From Candida dubliniensis CD36 (Eukaryota; Ascomycota; Pichiomycetes; Serinales; Debaryomycetaceae), in NCBI RefSeq assembly GCF_000026945.1, contig NC_012861.1, positions 1,054,001 to 1,118,000 on the forward strand: a stretch of 64,000 nucleotides of DNA. The letters run 5' to 3'. Each line of letters opens with the position of its first letter. Position 1 is the stretch's first letter. The translations under genes were made by a program, and so were the position numbers. The notes beneath the pieces are model-generated. The model saw only the letters and a list, made by a program, of their open reading frames with translations. It searched no databases and was not told the origin of the DNA. This document shows, piece by piece, positions 1 to 11,200 of the stretch.

Positions 1-684
1 TGGTGAAGGGACAAAATTCAAAACCAAAGAACAGGAGATTAGATTAAACTTTTCCGACTCTTTTTGGGGAATAGGTCGATCCATAAAGTTTTGTTCAAGT
101 ATCAATGAGTTTTGGGAATTCAAATCAATACGAACGACATCTTCAAATATCGAGCTTGTGGATATTGCATTATACGGACTAAGACAGCCAATTTCTAAGG
201 CATTCACATGCTGAAGTTTCTGTTTGTACAAGTCCAGTTTCAACCATTCTACCAACTTTTTAGAAGAATCTCCACCTCTTTTGCCCGCTTGTCCTTGAGT
301 TGATGCAGATTGGTAGGCTTCAATTCCTCCACGCTGTTTGATTTCAGCATCTATACATGCCAATATTTTGATTAGATCATTCTTATTGAGAGTGTTGTCT
401 ATTTTGTATATTGGGTTTTCCGAATATTTCAAAGGTAAAACAAACCCTTTAAAAGCTTCTTGATAAGTAGACATTTCTTCAACTTGATGGTAGTCAGTTT
501 TGGAGATTTGTGAAATGATCTTTTGAAGTTTGGCTAGTACGGAATCTTTACTCTTCTGTAACACATGAAATCTTCGTATAATTTCTCTCGCCCTTTGTGG
601 CTTTAAACTTTTAGGAATGCCATGTTTTCCAGTAATGGTTTTAGGTGCTTTAAGTAAACCTGATCGTGATTTCTTTTTTGCCAT
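1..684 (-). CDS. BMT2: 25S rRNA adenine-N(1) methyltransferase Bmt2, N-terminal part (runs off the window start)
   Basis: An open frame of 228 codons reads from an ATG at 684-682 off the left edge, so only the N-terminal part is present. It starts MAKKKSRSGLLKAPKTITGK, a basic head. Further on it reads LEIGCLSPYNAISTS and, near the edge, SCSLVLNFVPSP. These match the SAM-binding segment of the Bmt2 family (S. cerevisiae YBR141C), nucleolar enzymes that methylate N1 of an adenine in 25S rRNA. The family assignment comes from remembered motif similarity. The gene is divergent from the ribosome-biogenesis helicase MAK5 with only about 200 bp between them, so the two probably share a promoter. 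Confidence 0.85.
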   Translation of the reverse strand, partial: MAKKKSRSGLLKAPKTITGKHGIPKSLKPQRAREIIRRFHVLQKSKDSVLAKLQKIISQISKTDYHQVEEMSTYQEAFKGFVLPLKYSENPIYKIDNTLNKNDLIKILACIDAEIKQRGGIEAYQSASTQGQAGKRGGDSSKKLVEWLKLDLYKQKLQHVNALEIGCLSPYNAISTSSIFEDVVRIDLNSQNSLILEQNFMDRPIPQKESEKFNLISCSLVLNFVPSP

Positions 685-779
685 GTAGATAGAATTGGCT
701 CTTGGGGATAGTGTTGGTGTGAGGATTCTCAAATATCATCAAAAATCTGCGATACATCATTCTTTGCAATCAGGACCAC

Positions 780-792
780 TTCAGATGAGCAT
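780..792 (+). promoter_or_regulatory. PAC-like element in the BMT2-MAK5 divergent promoter
   Basis: TTCAGATGAGCAT contains GATGAG, the core of the PAC motif of yeast ribosome-biogenesis promoters. It is followed by a long T tract of the kind seen next to PAC and RRPE elements. The same 13 bases occur before PUF6 at 15244-15256. Its function is inferred from motif and neighbours. Confidence 0.5.
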
Positions 793-887
793 TGCAATTT
801 TTTTCTTCTTTTTTTTTTTTTTTTTCCATCTCTAGACTTTTGTCTTTTTATGTTTGATAAAATACTATACTAAACTTTTATTAAAAA

Positions 888-3164
888 ATGGTTAAACAGG
901 GAAAGAAAAAGGTGTCAAAGCCAAGAAAACCACCTACATTAAAACAAAAACTCAAAAAGGAGTCGAAAGTAGTGAAAGCCAAAGATTTACAGTGGAAACC
1001 AGTTGATATCCCAGACAATTTGGGTGATTATGAAGGGTTTTATGGATTAGAGGAAATCGATGGAGTCGATGTGCAAATAGTTAATGGGAAAACCGAGTTC
1101 ATAGTACGCGATAAAGGCAGAGTGGTTGATGATTCAAAAAAAGATGAAGACCACATGGATGTTGAAGAGAATGAAACACCAGAAATTGAAGACGAGAAGC
1201 CAACCGAACAGGACGAAGAAGAATTTTTTGGATTTGATGATGACGAAAATGATCAAGAAAATGACAATTCTACTGAAGGAGTGTCAAACAACAACAAAGA
1301 ATACGAGTTAGCAGAAACGAATAATGTATTGAATGCTGTTTCATTTGCCAACCTTGATTTACCTTTACCGGACGATAACGAAATAAACTTACCAAATTGG
1401 CAGGAAGGGGATTTAGGATCATCTATTAGTGCTTATACACTTTATGGGTTATCGCAGTTGAACTTTAAAAAGCCAACACCAATTCAAAAAGAAACCATTC
1501 CAATTGCATTGCTGGGAAAAGACGTCATCGGCAAGGCAACAACCGGGTCAGGTAAAACTTTAGCATATGGGATTCCAATTTTGGAAAAATATATTCAATC
1601 TTTGAACTTAATCAAACAAAACAATAAGGATAACAAAATTAACCATCCCACTGGGATTATATTTGCTCCTACCCGAGAGTTGGCTCACCAAGTTGTTGAC
1701 CACTTGAACAGTTTGGCAAAATATTCACCGTTATCCACCAGAGGAATTGTAAGTATAACTGGAGGTCTTTCCATACAAAAACAGCAACGATTATTACGCC
1801 ATGGTCCTGGGATAATTGTAGCAACACCAGGGAGAATGTTAGAATTGATCCAAGGAGACTCAGAATTGGCCAAAAGACTTGCATCCACCGACATAATAGT
1901 ATTAGATGAGGCAGATAGATTGTTGCAAGATGGCCATTTTGATGAATTTGAGAAAATATTAGAGTTGTTTGGTAAAAATAGACCGGAAAACAAATCCATT
2001 GAATGGAAATGGCAGACTTTGGTCTTCAGTGCAACATTTTCGAGAGATTTATTTCGGAAATTAGATAGGCATCAGAAAGGTAAAAGTAGCTCATTGATGG
2101 GAAATGACGAGATTGTTCAGTTGTTAAATGAGAAGTTGAAATTCAAAGATAAAAAACCTACTCTCATTGATGCCAACCCGAAGGAGATTGTTTCGGGCCA
2201 AATCACAGAGGCATTGGTTGAATGTGGTCCTACAGAGCGTGATTTATACTTGTACTACTTTTTGTTAATGTACAAAGGATCAACTCTAGTTTTTGCTAAC
2301 TCAATAGACTCTGTCAAGAGATTGGTTCCATTGTTAAACAATCTTAACATACCGGCATTCTCCATACACTCCTCAATGATTCAAAAGCAAAGATTGAGGG
2401 CATTAGAGAAATTTAAGGAAGCAAGCCAAAAGAACGAAGTATCAGTATTAGTTGCTTCGGATGTGGCTGCAAGAGGGTTAGATATACCAAATATCGACCA
2501 TGTTGTTCATTACCATTTACCTAGATCCGCTGATGTATACATTCATCGATCGGGAAGAACTGCTAGAGCAGGGAAAGAAGGTGTATCAGTTATGTTTTGT
2601 TCACCTCAGGAAGCTTCAGGACCTTTACGAAAGTTGCGTCGTTTAGTTGCTAGCAACTCTAACAAAGAATCGAGATTGAATATGCATAACGATGTCAAGT
2701 TGCTTCCAATAGAAATGGATTTAGTATCACAAATAAAGCCTAGAGTGGAAATCTCATCTAAGTTAGCGGATGCTAGCATCTCATCTACAGCAACAAGAAA
2801 AGAAGATTCTTGGGTAAAACAAGCAGCTGAAGATTTAGGTGTGGAAGATTTATCTGGGCTTGAGGATTTTGAAGACGATATCATAAAAAAGCAGCGTAAG
2901 AGAAAAGAAGGGAAAATGTTGTCTAAAGAAGAAACCAAGGCATTGAGATATGAATTAAAAAGTCTTTTGGCCAATCCAATCAAGAAAAATGCCCGTAAAT
3001 CTTACATCACAAGTGGTCTCCAGAACTTGGCTCATCAAATGGTTACTGGTGCTCATCATGATGATGTGTTGGGTCATGAAAAAGTCAATGCATTAAGTGA
3101 TTTGAAAGGTTCCAAAAATAAAATAAAAAAAATAGAAAAGAAGAGAATTTCAAAGAAGAAGTAA
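888..3164 (+). CDS. MAK5: ATP-dependent DEAD-box RNA helicase Mak5 (60S ribosome assembly)
   Basis: A 758-residue protein with a Lys-rich N-terminus, an acidic linker (about residues 80-130) and a complete DEAD-box helicase core. Visible motifs are a Q-motif region ([10 protein letters not shown]), motif I ATTGSGKT near residue 220, DEAD at 340-343, SAT at 380-382, ARGLD and [10 protein letters not shown] near 550-560. A basic C-terminal tail is typical of nucleolar helicases. N-terminal and C-terminal similarity is to Mak5, which acts in pre-60S maturation in the nucleolus. The ATG at 888 follows an A-rich leader and is the first in frame. Residue 209 is a CTG codon (1512-1514): it would be Ser in CUG-clade yeasts, giving the common helicase string ALSGKD. 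The gene is convergent with SUP45. Confidence 0.93.
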   Translation: MVKQGKKKVSKPRKPPTLKQKLKKESKVVKAKDLQWKPVDIPDNLGDYEGFYGLEEIDGVDVQIVNGKTEFIVRDKGRVVDDSKKDEDHMDVEENETPEIEDEKPTEQDEEEFFGFDDDENDQENDNSTEGVSNNNKEYELAETNNVLNAVSFANLDLPLPDDNEINLPNWQEGDLGSSISAYTLYGLSQLNFKKPTPIQKETIPIALLGKDVIGKATTGSGKTLAYGIPILEKYIQSLNLIKQNNKDNKINHPTGIIFAPTRELAHQVVDHLNSLAKYSPLSTRGIVSITGGLSIQKQQRLLRHGPGIIVATPGRMLELIQGDSELAKRLASTDIIVLDEADRLLQDGHFDEFEKILELFGKNRPENKSIEWKWQTLVFSATFSRDLFRKLDRHQKGKSSSLMGNDEIVQLLNEKLKFKDKKPTLIDANPKEIVSGQITEALVECGPTERDLYLYYFLLMYKGSTLVFANSIDSVKRLVPLLNNLNIPAFSIHSSMIQKQRLRALEKFKEASQKNEVSVLVASDVAARGLDIPNIDHVVHYHLPRSADVYIHRSGRTARAGKEGVSVMFCSPQEASGPLRKLRRLVASNSNKESRLNMHNDVKLLPIEMDLVSQIKPRVEISSKLADASISSTATRKEDSWVKQAAEDLGVEDLSGLEDFEDDIIKKQRKRKEGKMLSKEETKALRYELKSLLANPIKKNARKSYITSGLQNLAHQMVTGAHHDDVLGHEKVNALSDLKGSKNKIKKIEKKRISKKK

Positions 3165-3297
3165 TTTTAAATAAATTAGTGTATTACCGTATAATAATAT
3201 ATGTAGAAGAAAGAAGAGGGAAACTAAAATATGCTAAACAAATGACAAAAACAAAAAAAAAAACAAAAAAAAAAGAAAACATAAGGAACACACCAAT

Positions 3298-4608
3298 CTA
3301 AATAAAACTGTCATCGTCATCATCATAATATTCGTCTTCACTTGATTCATCTGCCAATTGTTCAAAATTAACCTTGTATCTCAATATGGCACCAATACCA
3401 CCGAACCCTTGTACGAATTGGGCACCTTCAGATGATTTATCGGTGACAAACTCTAATTCAGCACCATAATTTTTATAGTTCTCAGCTAACCATTCCAAGA
3501 ATGACTCTTCCTTGATAATTTCCATTTCTGTTCCTGTCTTTTTGTCTAATTGCCATGATTTATCAGGCAATTCTGGATTAACATGTGCAACAACTTCTTC
3601 TCCCTCAATATCTTTTAATGTGTATCTGATGGTGTTTAAATTCTCGTAAACAATGATCTTTTCACAAGAACCTAAATCTAAAGCCTTCAAAGTATCTTCT
3701 ATACCATAACAGAATTTCCCAGTGTCTTGACTGATTTCCTCAAAGTATGCTTCTAATAATTTCTTCTCTTGAACAAATTTGACATTAGCCAAAGTTTCAG
3801 CTGACAATTCAATAGCCTGGTTGAAACCATTTTCCCCACCATACGAAATATCAACTATCTTGATGACTTTTGCTTGCAATCTGTTATCAAACAAATCAGA
3901 TTTTGACAATTCGTTCTTAAAGTCTGCAGAACCAGCCAAAATCAAACCCTTGACATTTACCTTATCAGCAGTAATGAAATTTTGTACTGCAACTTCAGCA
4001 ACCTTTCTGACATAGTTGTGTCTCTTTTCCTCTCTTAAACGGGAGAAACGAACAGCAGATTGACCACCTCTACCATGCTTTTTTGGCAAATCCACTGTAA
4101 ATTTGTGTAAGACTTCTCTAGTGTTACCACTGACAGCACCGAACAACGCACCATTACCATCCATAATAATGAAACCAAACCTGTCGTCGTTTTCCAACAA
4201 TTCATTCAAAGCTTCAACGTGAAATTTGTTATCACACAAATAAAGAGATGTGTTTATTGGTTTGAAAGGTTCAAAATCTATGTTCAACTTCTTTTCTTTT
4301 CCTTCATCAGTTATGACATCACCACAATAAACAACTAACCCGTTTCTTGGGACACTGTTGTACAACTTTAATTTCTGTTGTGTCGAAGTAATTGCTGATA
4401 AGACAGACAATCTATTGACTCTTGACTTAATGTTCGAGGCTGTACCATATTCTTCTGTTAACATTTTTTGGATCAATGAAATTTGACCTTTTGGTGGTAT
4501 AACCAAAGAAATCATGGAGGTACCATTACCTCTGGCCATTTCCAAAGACTTGATTAACTTCTTAACCTTCCAAATTTCAATATTCTTTTCAGCTTCTGTT
4601 TCAGACAT
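3298..4608 (-). CDS. SUP45: Translation release factor eRF1
   Basis: A 436-residue protein collinear with eukaryotic eRF1. Stop-codon recognition residues are intact in domain 1: NIKS at 59-62 and the YxCxxxF motif at 123-129. The peptidyl-hydrolysis loop is GRGGQ with GGQ at 181-183. Domain 3 follows, ending in an acidic tail ([14 protein letters not shown]) typical of fungal eRF1 and used for eRF3 contact. It recognises all three stop codons in the ribosomal A site and triggers release with eRF3. It is intact with no frameshift, and is convergent with MAK5 (133 bp apart) and divergent from the flippase-subunit gene. Confidence 0.97.
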   Translation of the reverse strand: MSETEAEKNIEIWKVKKLIKSLEMARGNGTSMISLVIPPKGQISLIQKMLTEEYGTASNIKSRVNRLSVLSAITSTQQKLKLYNSVPRNGLVVYCGDVITDEGKEKKLNIDFEPFKPINTSLYLCDNKFHVEALNELLENDDRFGFIIMDGNGALFGAVSGNTREVLHKFTVDLPKKHGRGGQSAVRFSRLREEKRHNYVRKVAEVAVQNFITADKVNVKGLILAGSADFKNELSKSDLFDNRLQAKVIKIVDISYGGENGFNQAIELSAETLANVKFVQEKKLLEAYFEEISQDTGKFCYGIEDTLKALDLGSCEKIIVYENLNTIRYTLKDIEGEEVVAHVNPELPDKSWQLDKKTGTEMEIIKEESFLEWLAENYKNYGAELEFVTDKSSEGAQFVQGFGGIGAILRYKVNFEQLADESSEDEYYDDDDDSFI

Positions 4609-4943
4609 TCTCTTGTTCTTGTGCTAGTCCTATTTTTCTATTATTCTGGTCTTATATATTCAATAATGACAGCAAACAAAACTGAAAAAAAAAAAAAAAT
4701 TTATAGCTACAACTGGACTGTTGCAACAGATGGAAAAAAATCAAAAAAAAAATTTTTAATACATATGGTCGTGTAGATTTGTCTCATCTTTGGTAGAGTG
4801 AATCTGGTTAGGTTAACACGACTTGAACAGGACAAAAATGCTTATACAGGGGGACGATCGGATATAATTTTTCTAACCAATAGGACAGAAACCAGGACAC
4901 ATAGCCCCTGCTTCTTTAATTTAAAACACCTCACCTCACAGTC
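4609..4943. other. Divergent promoter region, SUP45 / CDC50-LEM3 family gene
   Basis: This 335-bp spacer contains poly-A/T tracts near 4685-4760 and a perfect 12-bp palindrome CTGTTGCAACAG at 4718-4729. No gene is seen. A small open frame on the plus strand running into the flippase-subunit start looks incidental. Confidence 0.6.
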
Positions 4944-6263
4944 ATGTCACGAACAGCAAATGACTCACAACAAATTGAGAATGGAGATCAGCAGCAAGAA
5001 GGTGCATTAGATGAGTATGCCCAAGAGGGAGAATATGAATCATCTTCAGATTATGATGACGAACTGTTTGTTGACAAAAAGGAAAAGTCTAGGAGACCGA
5101 AAGAAAACTCATTCACACAACAAAGATTAAAAGCCATAAACCCCGTGTTAACTGCAAAGACGGTTATTCCGTTGTTGGTTGCCATTGCCATAGTATTTGT
5201 GCCTTTGGGTGCAGCCATGTGGTATGCATCGCATAGAATTGAAGATATCACAATTGATTACAGCCAATGTCAAAATTTGGCTAGCTTTGATTACTGGTCA
5301 GATATTCCTGATAATTTTACTACTTATAACTTCCGAAATATCAATGCAAACACCGAGCCAAAGCCAAAGTTTTCATGGAAGTTAACAAATGACACATCGC
5401 AGCAATTCGACGATGAAAAGTTAGTGTGCCAGGTGCAGTTCGAAGTATTGGAGAAAATGAAGGGTCCAATTTATCTTTACTATCGTTTACATAACTTCTA
5501 TGCTAATCACAGACGTTATGTTAAATCTTTCAGTGAGGACCAATTGAATGGAAAGCCAGCAACCTTAGATACTATAAAGAACACGGTAGGACAAAACTGC
5601 CAGCCTCTCTCAGATATCAATGGGAAAAGAATTTACCCATGTGGGTTGATTGCCAACTCTTTATTTAACGATACATTTACGGAAGCATTCGAAGCTGTCA
5701 ACGGGACATCAAGTGACAATACACTTGTATTGACAGATAAAGGAATTGCCTGGTCAACCGACAAGAATAGATTTAAGAAAACCCAATACAACTATACTGA
5801 GGTTGTGCCACCACCAAATTGGTATAAGAAATTTCCAAATGGATACAATGAGACAAACATTCCAGATATATCTACCTGGTACCAATTTCAAAATTGGATG
5901 CGTCCGTCAGCTTTAGCTACATTCAATAAGTTAGCCTTGCGTAATGATACTGGATCGTTAGAGCGTGGTATATACCAAATTAGTGTTGGATTACATTTCC
6001 CAGTTTTACCATATAAGGGAAAAAAATATTTGTACATCACCCAAAGATCGGTTATTGGAGGAAAGAATGACTTTTTAGGTATCAGTTGGATGGTTGGTGG
6101 AGGTATTTGTTTTGTATTAGGATTAGCCTTGTTGGTGATTAATTTTGTGAAACCAAGAAAAACCGGAGATGTGAATTTGCTTAGTTGGAACCAAGAGAAA
6201 ACAAAGAGAGATGAACAAAGTGCTGCAGCTGCCGAAGGTGTCACCACTGGGTTTGAAAAATGA
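4944..6263 (+). CDS. CDC50/LEM3-family P4-ATPase (phospholipid flippase) beta subunit
   Basis: A 439-residue protein with the CDC50-family layout. A short acidic cytosolic N-terminus leads to the family box KSRRPKENSFTQQRLKAINP. A first membrane span lies near residues 74-95, followed by a large extracytoplasmic domain with conserved Cys pairs and many N-glycosylation sequons, then a second span near 379-402 and a short cytosolic tail. These proteins are obligate partners of P4-ATPases for ER exit and lipid flipping at Golgi, endosome or plasma membrane. Paralogues Cdc50 and Lem3 share all these features, so I do not choose between them. Synteny in C. albicans would favour LEM3, but that is from memory. 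The ATG at 4944 is first in frame. Confidence 0.9.
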   Translation: MSRTANDSQQIENGDQQQEGALDEYAQEGEYESSSDYDDELFVDKKEKSRRPKENSFTQQRLKAINPVLTAKTVIPLLVAIAIVFVPLGAAMWYASHRIEDITIDYSQCQNLASFDYWSDIPDNFTTYNFRNINANTEPKPKFSWKLTNDTSQQFDDEKLVCQVQFEVLEKMKGPIYLYYRLHNFYANHRRYVKSFSEDQLNGKPATLDTIKNTVGQNCQPLSDINGKRIYPCGLIANSLFNDTFTEAFEAVNGTSSDNTLVLTDKGIAWSTDKNRFKKTQYNYTEVVPPPNWYKKFPNGYNETNIPDISTWYQFQNWMRPSALATFNKLALRNDTGSLERGIYQISVGLHFPVLPYKGKKYLYITQRSVIGGKNDFLGISWMVGGGICFVLGLALLVINFVKPRKTGDVNLLSWNQEKTKRDEQSAAAAEGVTTGFEK

Positions 6264-6874
6264 GGCTGTTTTTTTTTGGGATTTGATTCTTTTTTGAGAA
6301 TTATATTAAAGATTGTGTTGTAATAAATGTTGGGTGTTAGAAATTGTACTTAGTTGATCATCTATGACAATGCTTGAACACATTAATTGTAGAAGCAAAA
6401 CTTTCATTTTATTAAAAGACCATGATCAGCAATTGAGGCTGATCATCATCCAAAGATGATTAGGCCAACGTGGATTGGCTCGCAAACAAGTAAAATTTGT
6501 CATTGAGTAATACTGATTTCCGAATCCTTCCCTACTATCAGAATGGCGAAGAATTGTTGCAGTACATTTATATTTGTATCTTTTATTCAAAATGTCAAAA
6601 TCATTCCAAATAAATTGCGACGGTGGTTAACATTTTGTGTAACATTTTTATTTTTTATCTTTGGTCGGCAAAAACAGGAACCGATGTGGTGTTCTTTTAT
6701 TCCCCACACTTGTTGATAATCACCTACTAGGTTTTCCTTGCTTTTTGATACTTCTTCAAGGTACAATATTATTATATCCTATCGGGCCTATATTATATTC
6801 TATTTGTTTCTTTCTTTCTTTTATTATTATTTTTTCTTTTTTTGGACGAAAACAAGATTTGACAAAATACGCTC
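6264..6874. other. Intergenic region with a cluster of three short hairpins
   Basis: This 611-bp region lies between two co-oriented genes. At 6422-6480 three inverted repeats follow one another: ATGATCAGC/GCTGATCAT with a 7-nt loop, ATCATC/GATGAT with a 4-nt loop, and GGCCAA/TTGGCT with a 6-nt loop. The rest is AT-rich leader, ending in a pyrimidine-rich stretch before the next ATG. No convincing gene is seen. Confidence 0.55.
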
Positions 6875-7993
6875 ATGACTCTTCCATCACTTGCAACACA
6901 AATAGTATTGAAGAAACACCCTACAGGTTTCATCAATCCGGAATTTAACAAATTGGACTCAACTTTTGCTGTTAAACACGCAACTTTCCCCAAGGAGCTC
7001 AAAGAGGGAGAGGTTATAGTTAAGAATTTATATCTTTCCAACGACCCTACCCAACGATCTTGGATCAGAAGCAAGCTTGAGAAAAGAAGACATTATGCCA
7101 AACCAGTTGAAGAAGGAACTCCAATGCGGTCTTTGGGTTTAGGCCAGATTATTCAATCCAATTCCGGCAGATTCAAACCCGGAGACATTGTATATGGAAT
7201 CATTTTATGGGGAGACTACTCTGTTTTGGAGGACACTTCATTGTTTAACAAGATCGATACATCGCTCGGATTACCTTTGGAGTATTATCTTTCTGTTTTG
7301 GGAATGACTTCTTTAACGGCCTTTTTCGGGTTGACAGAGGCAGGCGATTTGAAACAGTATTTGAATCATCCACATGGAAAAGGCCCTATCGTTTGTGTAT
7401 CTGCGGCTTCAGGTGCTACTGGATCTGTAGTAGTCCAAATTGCAAAGAACTTATTGGGAGCATCCAAAGTAATTGGTATCTCCGGATCTAAAGAAAAGTG
7501 TCAATGGGTCGAGAAATTGGGAGCAGATATATGTGTGAATTACAAGGACCCAAACTATCAAGATCAAATTGAAAAGTTTCTTGGTGATGAGTTTATTGAC
7601 ACTTATTTTGATAATGTTGGAGGAGAGATCCTCAGCTTTATATTGACAAAGGTCAAGAAGTTTGGAAATGTTGTTGCTTGTGGTTCTATCGCCGGATACA
7701 ATAACCGCGAAGCACTGAAGGTCTCAAATTGGGGTGAAATTACTGTGAACTCATTAACAGTTAGAGGATTCATTGTAACGGATTACCAAGAACATTTCCC
7801 CAAAGCTATTGGCATTCTTACCGAAGCAGTCAAAAGTGGAAAGATTCGTACTGACGGAGCTTATCACGTTGAGAACTTACACGGACATGACCTTATCCAT
7901 CGATTGGAAAATATCCCAAAAATATGGAACAAGCTTTTCGAAGACAACAAACCAAATGGAAAGATGATCACTAAAGTAGCTTTAGATATATAG
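6875..7993 (+). CDS. NADP-dependent MDR-superfamily oxidoreductase (leukotriene-B4 dehydrogenase / prostaglandin-reductase-like)
   Basis: A 372-residue zinc-free medium-chain reductase. The N-terminus (LSNDPTQRSWI) and the G-D-x-V-x-G segment form the GroES-like catalytic domain. SAASGATGSVVVQIAK near residues 177-191 is the AxxGxxG Rossmann nucleotide-binding motif, and FDNVGGEIL and VACGSIAGYN follow as in alkenal/one oxidoreductases. No structural or catalytic zinc ligand set is evident. The family reduces alpha,beta-unsaturated aldehydes and ketones with NADPH in the cytosol. The exact substrate cannot be inferred. The ATG at 6875 is the first and gives a normal family start. Confidence 0.85.
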   Translation: MTLPSLATQIVLKKHPTGFINPEFNKLDSTFAVKHATFPKELKEGEVIVKNLYLSNDPTQRSWIRSKLEKRRHYAKPVEEGTPMRSLGLGQIIQSNSGRFKPGDIVYGIILWGDYSVLEDTSLFNKIDTSLGLPLEYYLSVLGMTSLTAFFGLTEAGDLKQYLNHPHGKGPIVCVSAASGATGSVVVQIAKNLLGASKVIGISGSKEKCQWVEKLGADICVNYKDPNYQDQIEKFLGDEFIDTYFDNVGGEILSFILTKVKKFGNVVACGSIAGYNNREALKVSNWGEITVNSLTVRGFIVTDYQEHFPKAIGILTEAVKSGKIRTDGAYHVENLHGHDLIHRLENIPKIWNKLFEDNKPNGKMITKVALDI

Positions 7994-8240
7994 GTTTTAT
8001 ATCACTATTAGAGAGACAAGACAGTATTAGAATACATGATTTATTAAGAAATTGCCATTTTCCTATTGTTGTTGTTTTTTCGGTTGGCACTATTGTTGCG
8101 GACCTGTACATAGTAATGTAAATAACAAAAACCGGCACACCAAGCGTTTACATTCAAACACAAACAAGGTTTTCCTTCTAAGATTTTCAAAATACGTGAC
8201 ATTCCCTTTTGTTTTCAACTATGTACATAGAATCATTGAA

Positions 8241-11200
8241 ATGGTTTTAGATGATTTTGATTTGAATACAGAAGGTTTGAATGAAAAAACATCCTTAAGC
8301 ACAAGCCAGAATCCCAGCTCAATAAACGGATTGAACAAAGAATCGGTCCTTGCCAAATATGAAGAAACCAACCAAGGCGACGAAATAGAAGGGTTTGAAA
8401 ACTTGAATGATTTATCATTTTCAAAATATTCCAAGTTTTCCAAAGCCTCAATTATAGTTAGAAATGACTCAAAATCCAAAACTTCAACGCTAGACTCGCC
8501 GTTTGCAAAGAAACTAAAGGAAGATTTAAATGTCGAGTTTACCAGCGACAGTGCTAAGCCATATTATCCCACTGTGTATCCAATATATGAATTTGAAAAC
8601 AACGATGAAAACAGTGATTCACCATTCATAGATTATCAAAAAGAAAAAGGAAATATTGCCCAGAAACTTAGTGGTCAGAAACTCCGCAATCAACAACAAC
8701 AACAACAACAACAATCAAAAATTGGAGAAAACTTCAAGCAGAACAATCAATATACCAGGTTGCAATCCACACCTAAACATCAGCGAACTTCTTCGGTTAA
8801 AGTATCCTTGACTCCAGCTCAAAAGTTTGAAAAAAGAACTAGTACGCGTCTGCACAATGCATTAGATAATTTTGAATTGACTACATTAGTAGGGAATGGT
8901 GCCTTTGCAAGTGTCTATAGAGCAGTGAACCTCAAAACCAATCAAGTCATAGCAATTAAACAGATTCGAATAGAGAAAGATCAGGATGTCGGCGTGTTAA
9001 TGGGGGAAATTGACTTGTTAAAGATATTGAAACACCCTAATATAGTAAAGTACCACGGATTTGTGAAAACAGCAACTTCATTAAATGTCCTACTTGAGTA
9101 CTGCGAGGGAGGATCGTTACGACAGTTGTACAAGAAGTTGAAGAAGGGCCTACCTGAGCATCAGATAATCAATTATGTTCGACAGATTTTGGAGGGACTA
9201 AATTATTTGCATGAACAGGGGGTGGTTCACCGGGATGTCAAGGCTGCCAATGTACTACTAACAGATAAAGGAGATGTCAAGTTGGCCGATTTTGGAGTTG
9301 CAACAAAAGTCACGTCTCAACATCTAACGGTTGTTGGTACTCCCAATTGGATGGCCCCTGAGACCGTTCTTGGAGGAGAAGGTATTTGTACCGCATCTGA
9401 CATTTGGTCATTAGGAGCAACTATTATTGAGTTGTTTACCACAAACCCACCATACCACGATCTCAATCCAATGGCAACATTACACGCCATTGGGACAGAT
9501 GAACATCCACCATTACCAAAAAACATGTCTACTCTTGCAAAAGATTTTTTGTTGGAATGTTTTCAAAAACAAGCCAATCTTAGAATAAGTGCAAAATTAC
9601 TTTTGAAACACAAATGGCTAAATCAAACTGCAACAACAAAGACTTCGATGGCCACCTTGTTAAGACAACCTAGCAGAGAATTGAAGTCAATCAAAATCTA
9701 TTCTGAATCAAATGATGAAAATTGGGATGAAGATTTTGAGGAAATAAAAGTATCCAACCTTCAAAACTCGACATCATCTATAATAGAATTGAAACCAGAT
9801 AATACAGAAAAACAATTTAGACTTACAAAGTATTCCAAAAAGGATTTATTAACTTTATTTGCTGACAATAAAGAGGACACCCTGAACAATTTTGAATTTG
9901 AGACTATTGGCCCAAATAAGCTAGCAGTAGTTGCAGATAGTATGGATGAATCTGACCCCTTTTTGAATATCGACATTGAGAATTTTGATACAAATGAATT
10001 AGAAGTACAGAGCAAAATGGAATATTTGGTATTACGGTTAAGCCGCAAGTTAGAGCAAGTTCATCTAGGCTACGAAGATGCAGTGCCGGCATTGATCAAA
10101 GTTACTGGAAGAATGCTACATCTTGTAAAGAAATATCTGGTACTGCATGATACTTTGATTCGAGACCACGGCGTTTTGTCATTGCTAGAGCTCCTAGAGA
10201 GTTTTCAAGATATTCCAAGTCAACAGCAATTGTGGTATCATTGTCTTTCTATATTGAATCATGTTTTTGAAAGCAATTTAGGTACACTTGAAAATTTTTG
10301 TTTTTTAGGAGGAATTCCCACGGTAGCACATTTCCGAAGTGCAACTTATGAAGTACAAGTACGGTTACAGGTTGCTAAGTTTATTGGCATTTTGAATTTA
10401 TCAGAAAAGGCTTTGTCGATGTTTGTTTCTTGCGGAGGGCTTCGTTTGGTGAGTAAATTTGTGGAAGAAGATTTTGATACCACCCCTACATTCCCATTGA
10501 TTGCAATAGAGTCAATTCACAACATATTAGCCAAAGATTTGAGCAGATCAAAATCTGATTTGTGTCGTATCTTATCAAAGCACGGCGTGATTTTTTGGTT
10601 AGTGGTTTTGTTGAACAGATTGGTCAAGTATGATCAAAAACCACCAATAAAAAACGTGTCCAAAGAACAAGTTCAAATAACAATAGAGCGAATTATAGAC
10701 ATCATTAGATACTTTAGTCAATCTGAGACGAAAGTTAGAATTTCCATTGGATCGATAGACTTGTTCAAATTGATATTCAAATTGTTTGACAATTTGAAAT
10801 TGTCTCACCAATTGACGTTGCTCAAGTTTGTAAAATCCATGTCTTGCATATCAGAAGTTTTGAAGAATTTATATCACGCTGAAATTTTGGAGTTTTTGGT
10901 CAAGTTGTTGAAAAGCTATGTCCCCTCTAAAGGTAATTACAAAGAGATTATTAATGTTCTAGCTCCAATATTGTACAATAGTCTTGCCTTGAACCATAGA
11001 AGGGAGTCGGAGTTTGTCAACTTAGGAGGATTACCTTATTTAAAGACTTTGTCTATAATTAACTTACCATTCAGACAATTCATTTTGCCAATAATATGTG
11101 AATTTGTACATTGTGATGCTAGTGTCGTAAATGAGTTGAAAAAGAATGACATAGCCAAAATATATTACAACTTGTTGTTGGATCCTTACTGGCAATCAAA

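Noticed and set aside
8052..8240. N-terminal extension of CDC15 in the same open frame
   Set aside because: The extension has no ATG until 8241 and its translation is Cys/aromatic-rich leader-like sequence unlike Cdc15 relatives.
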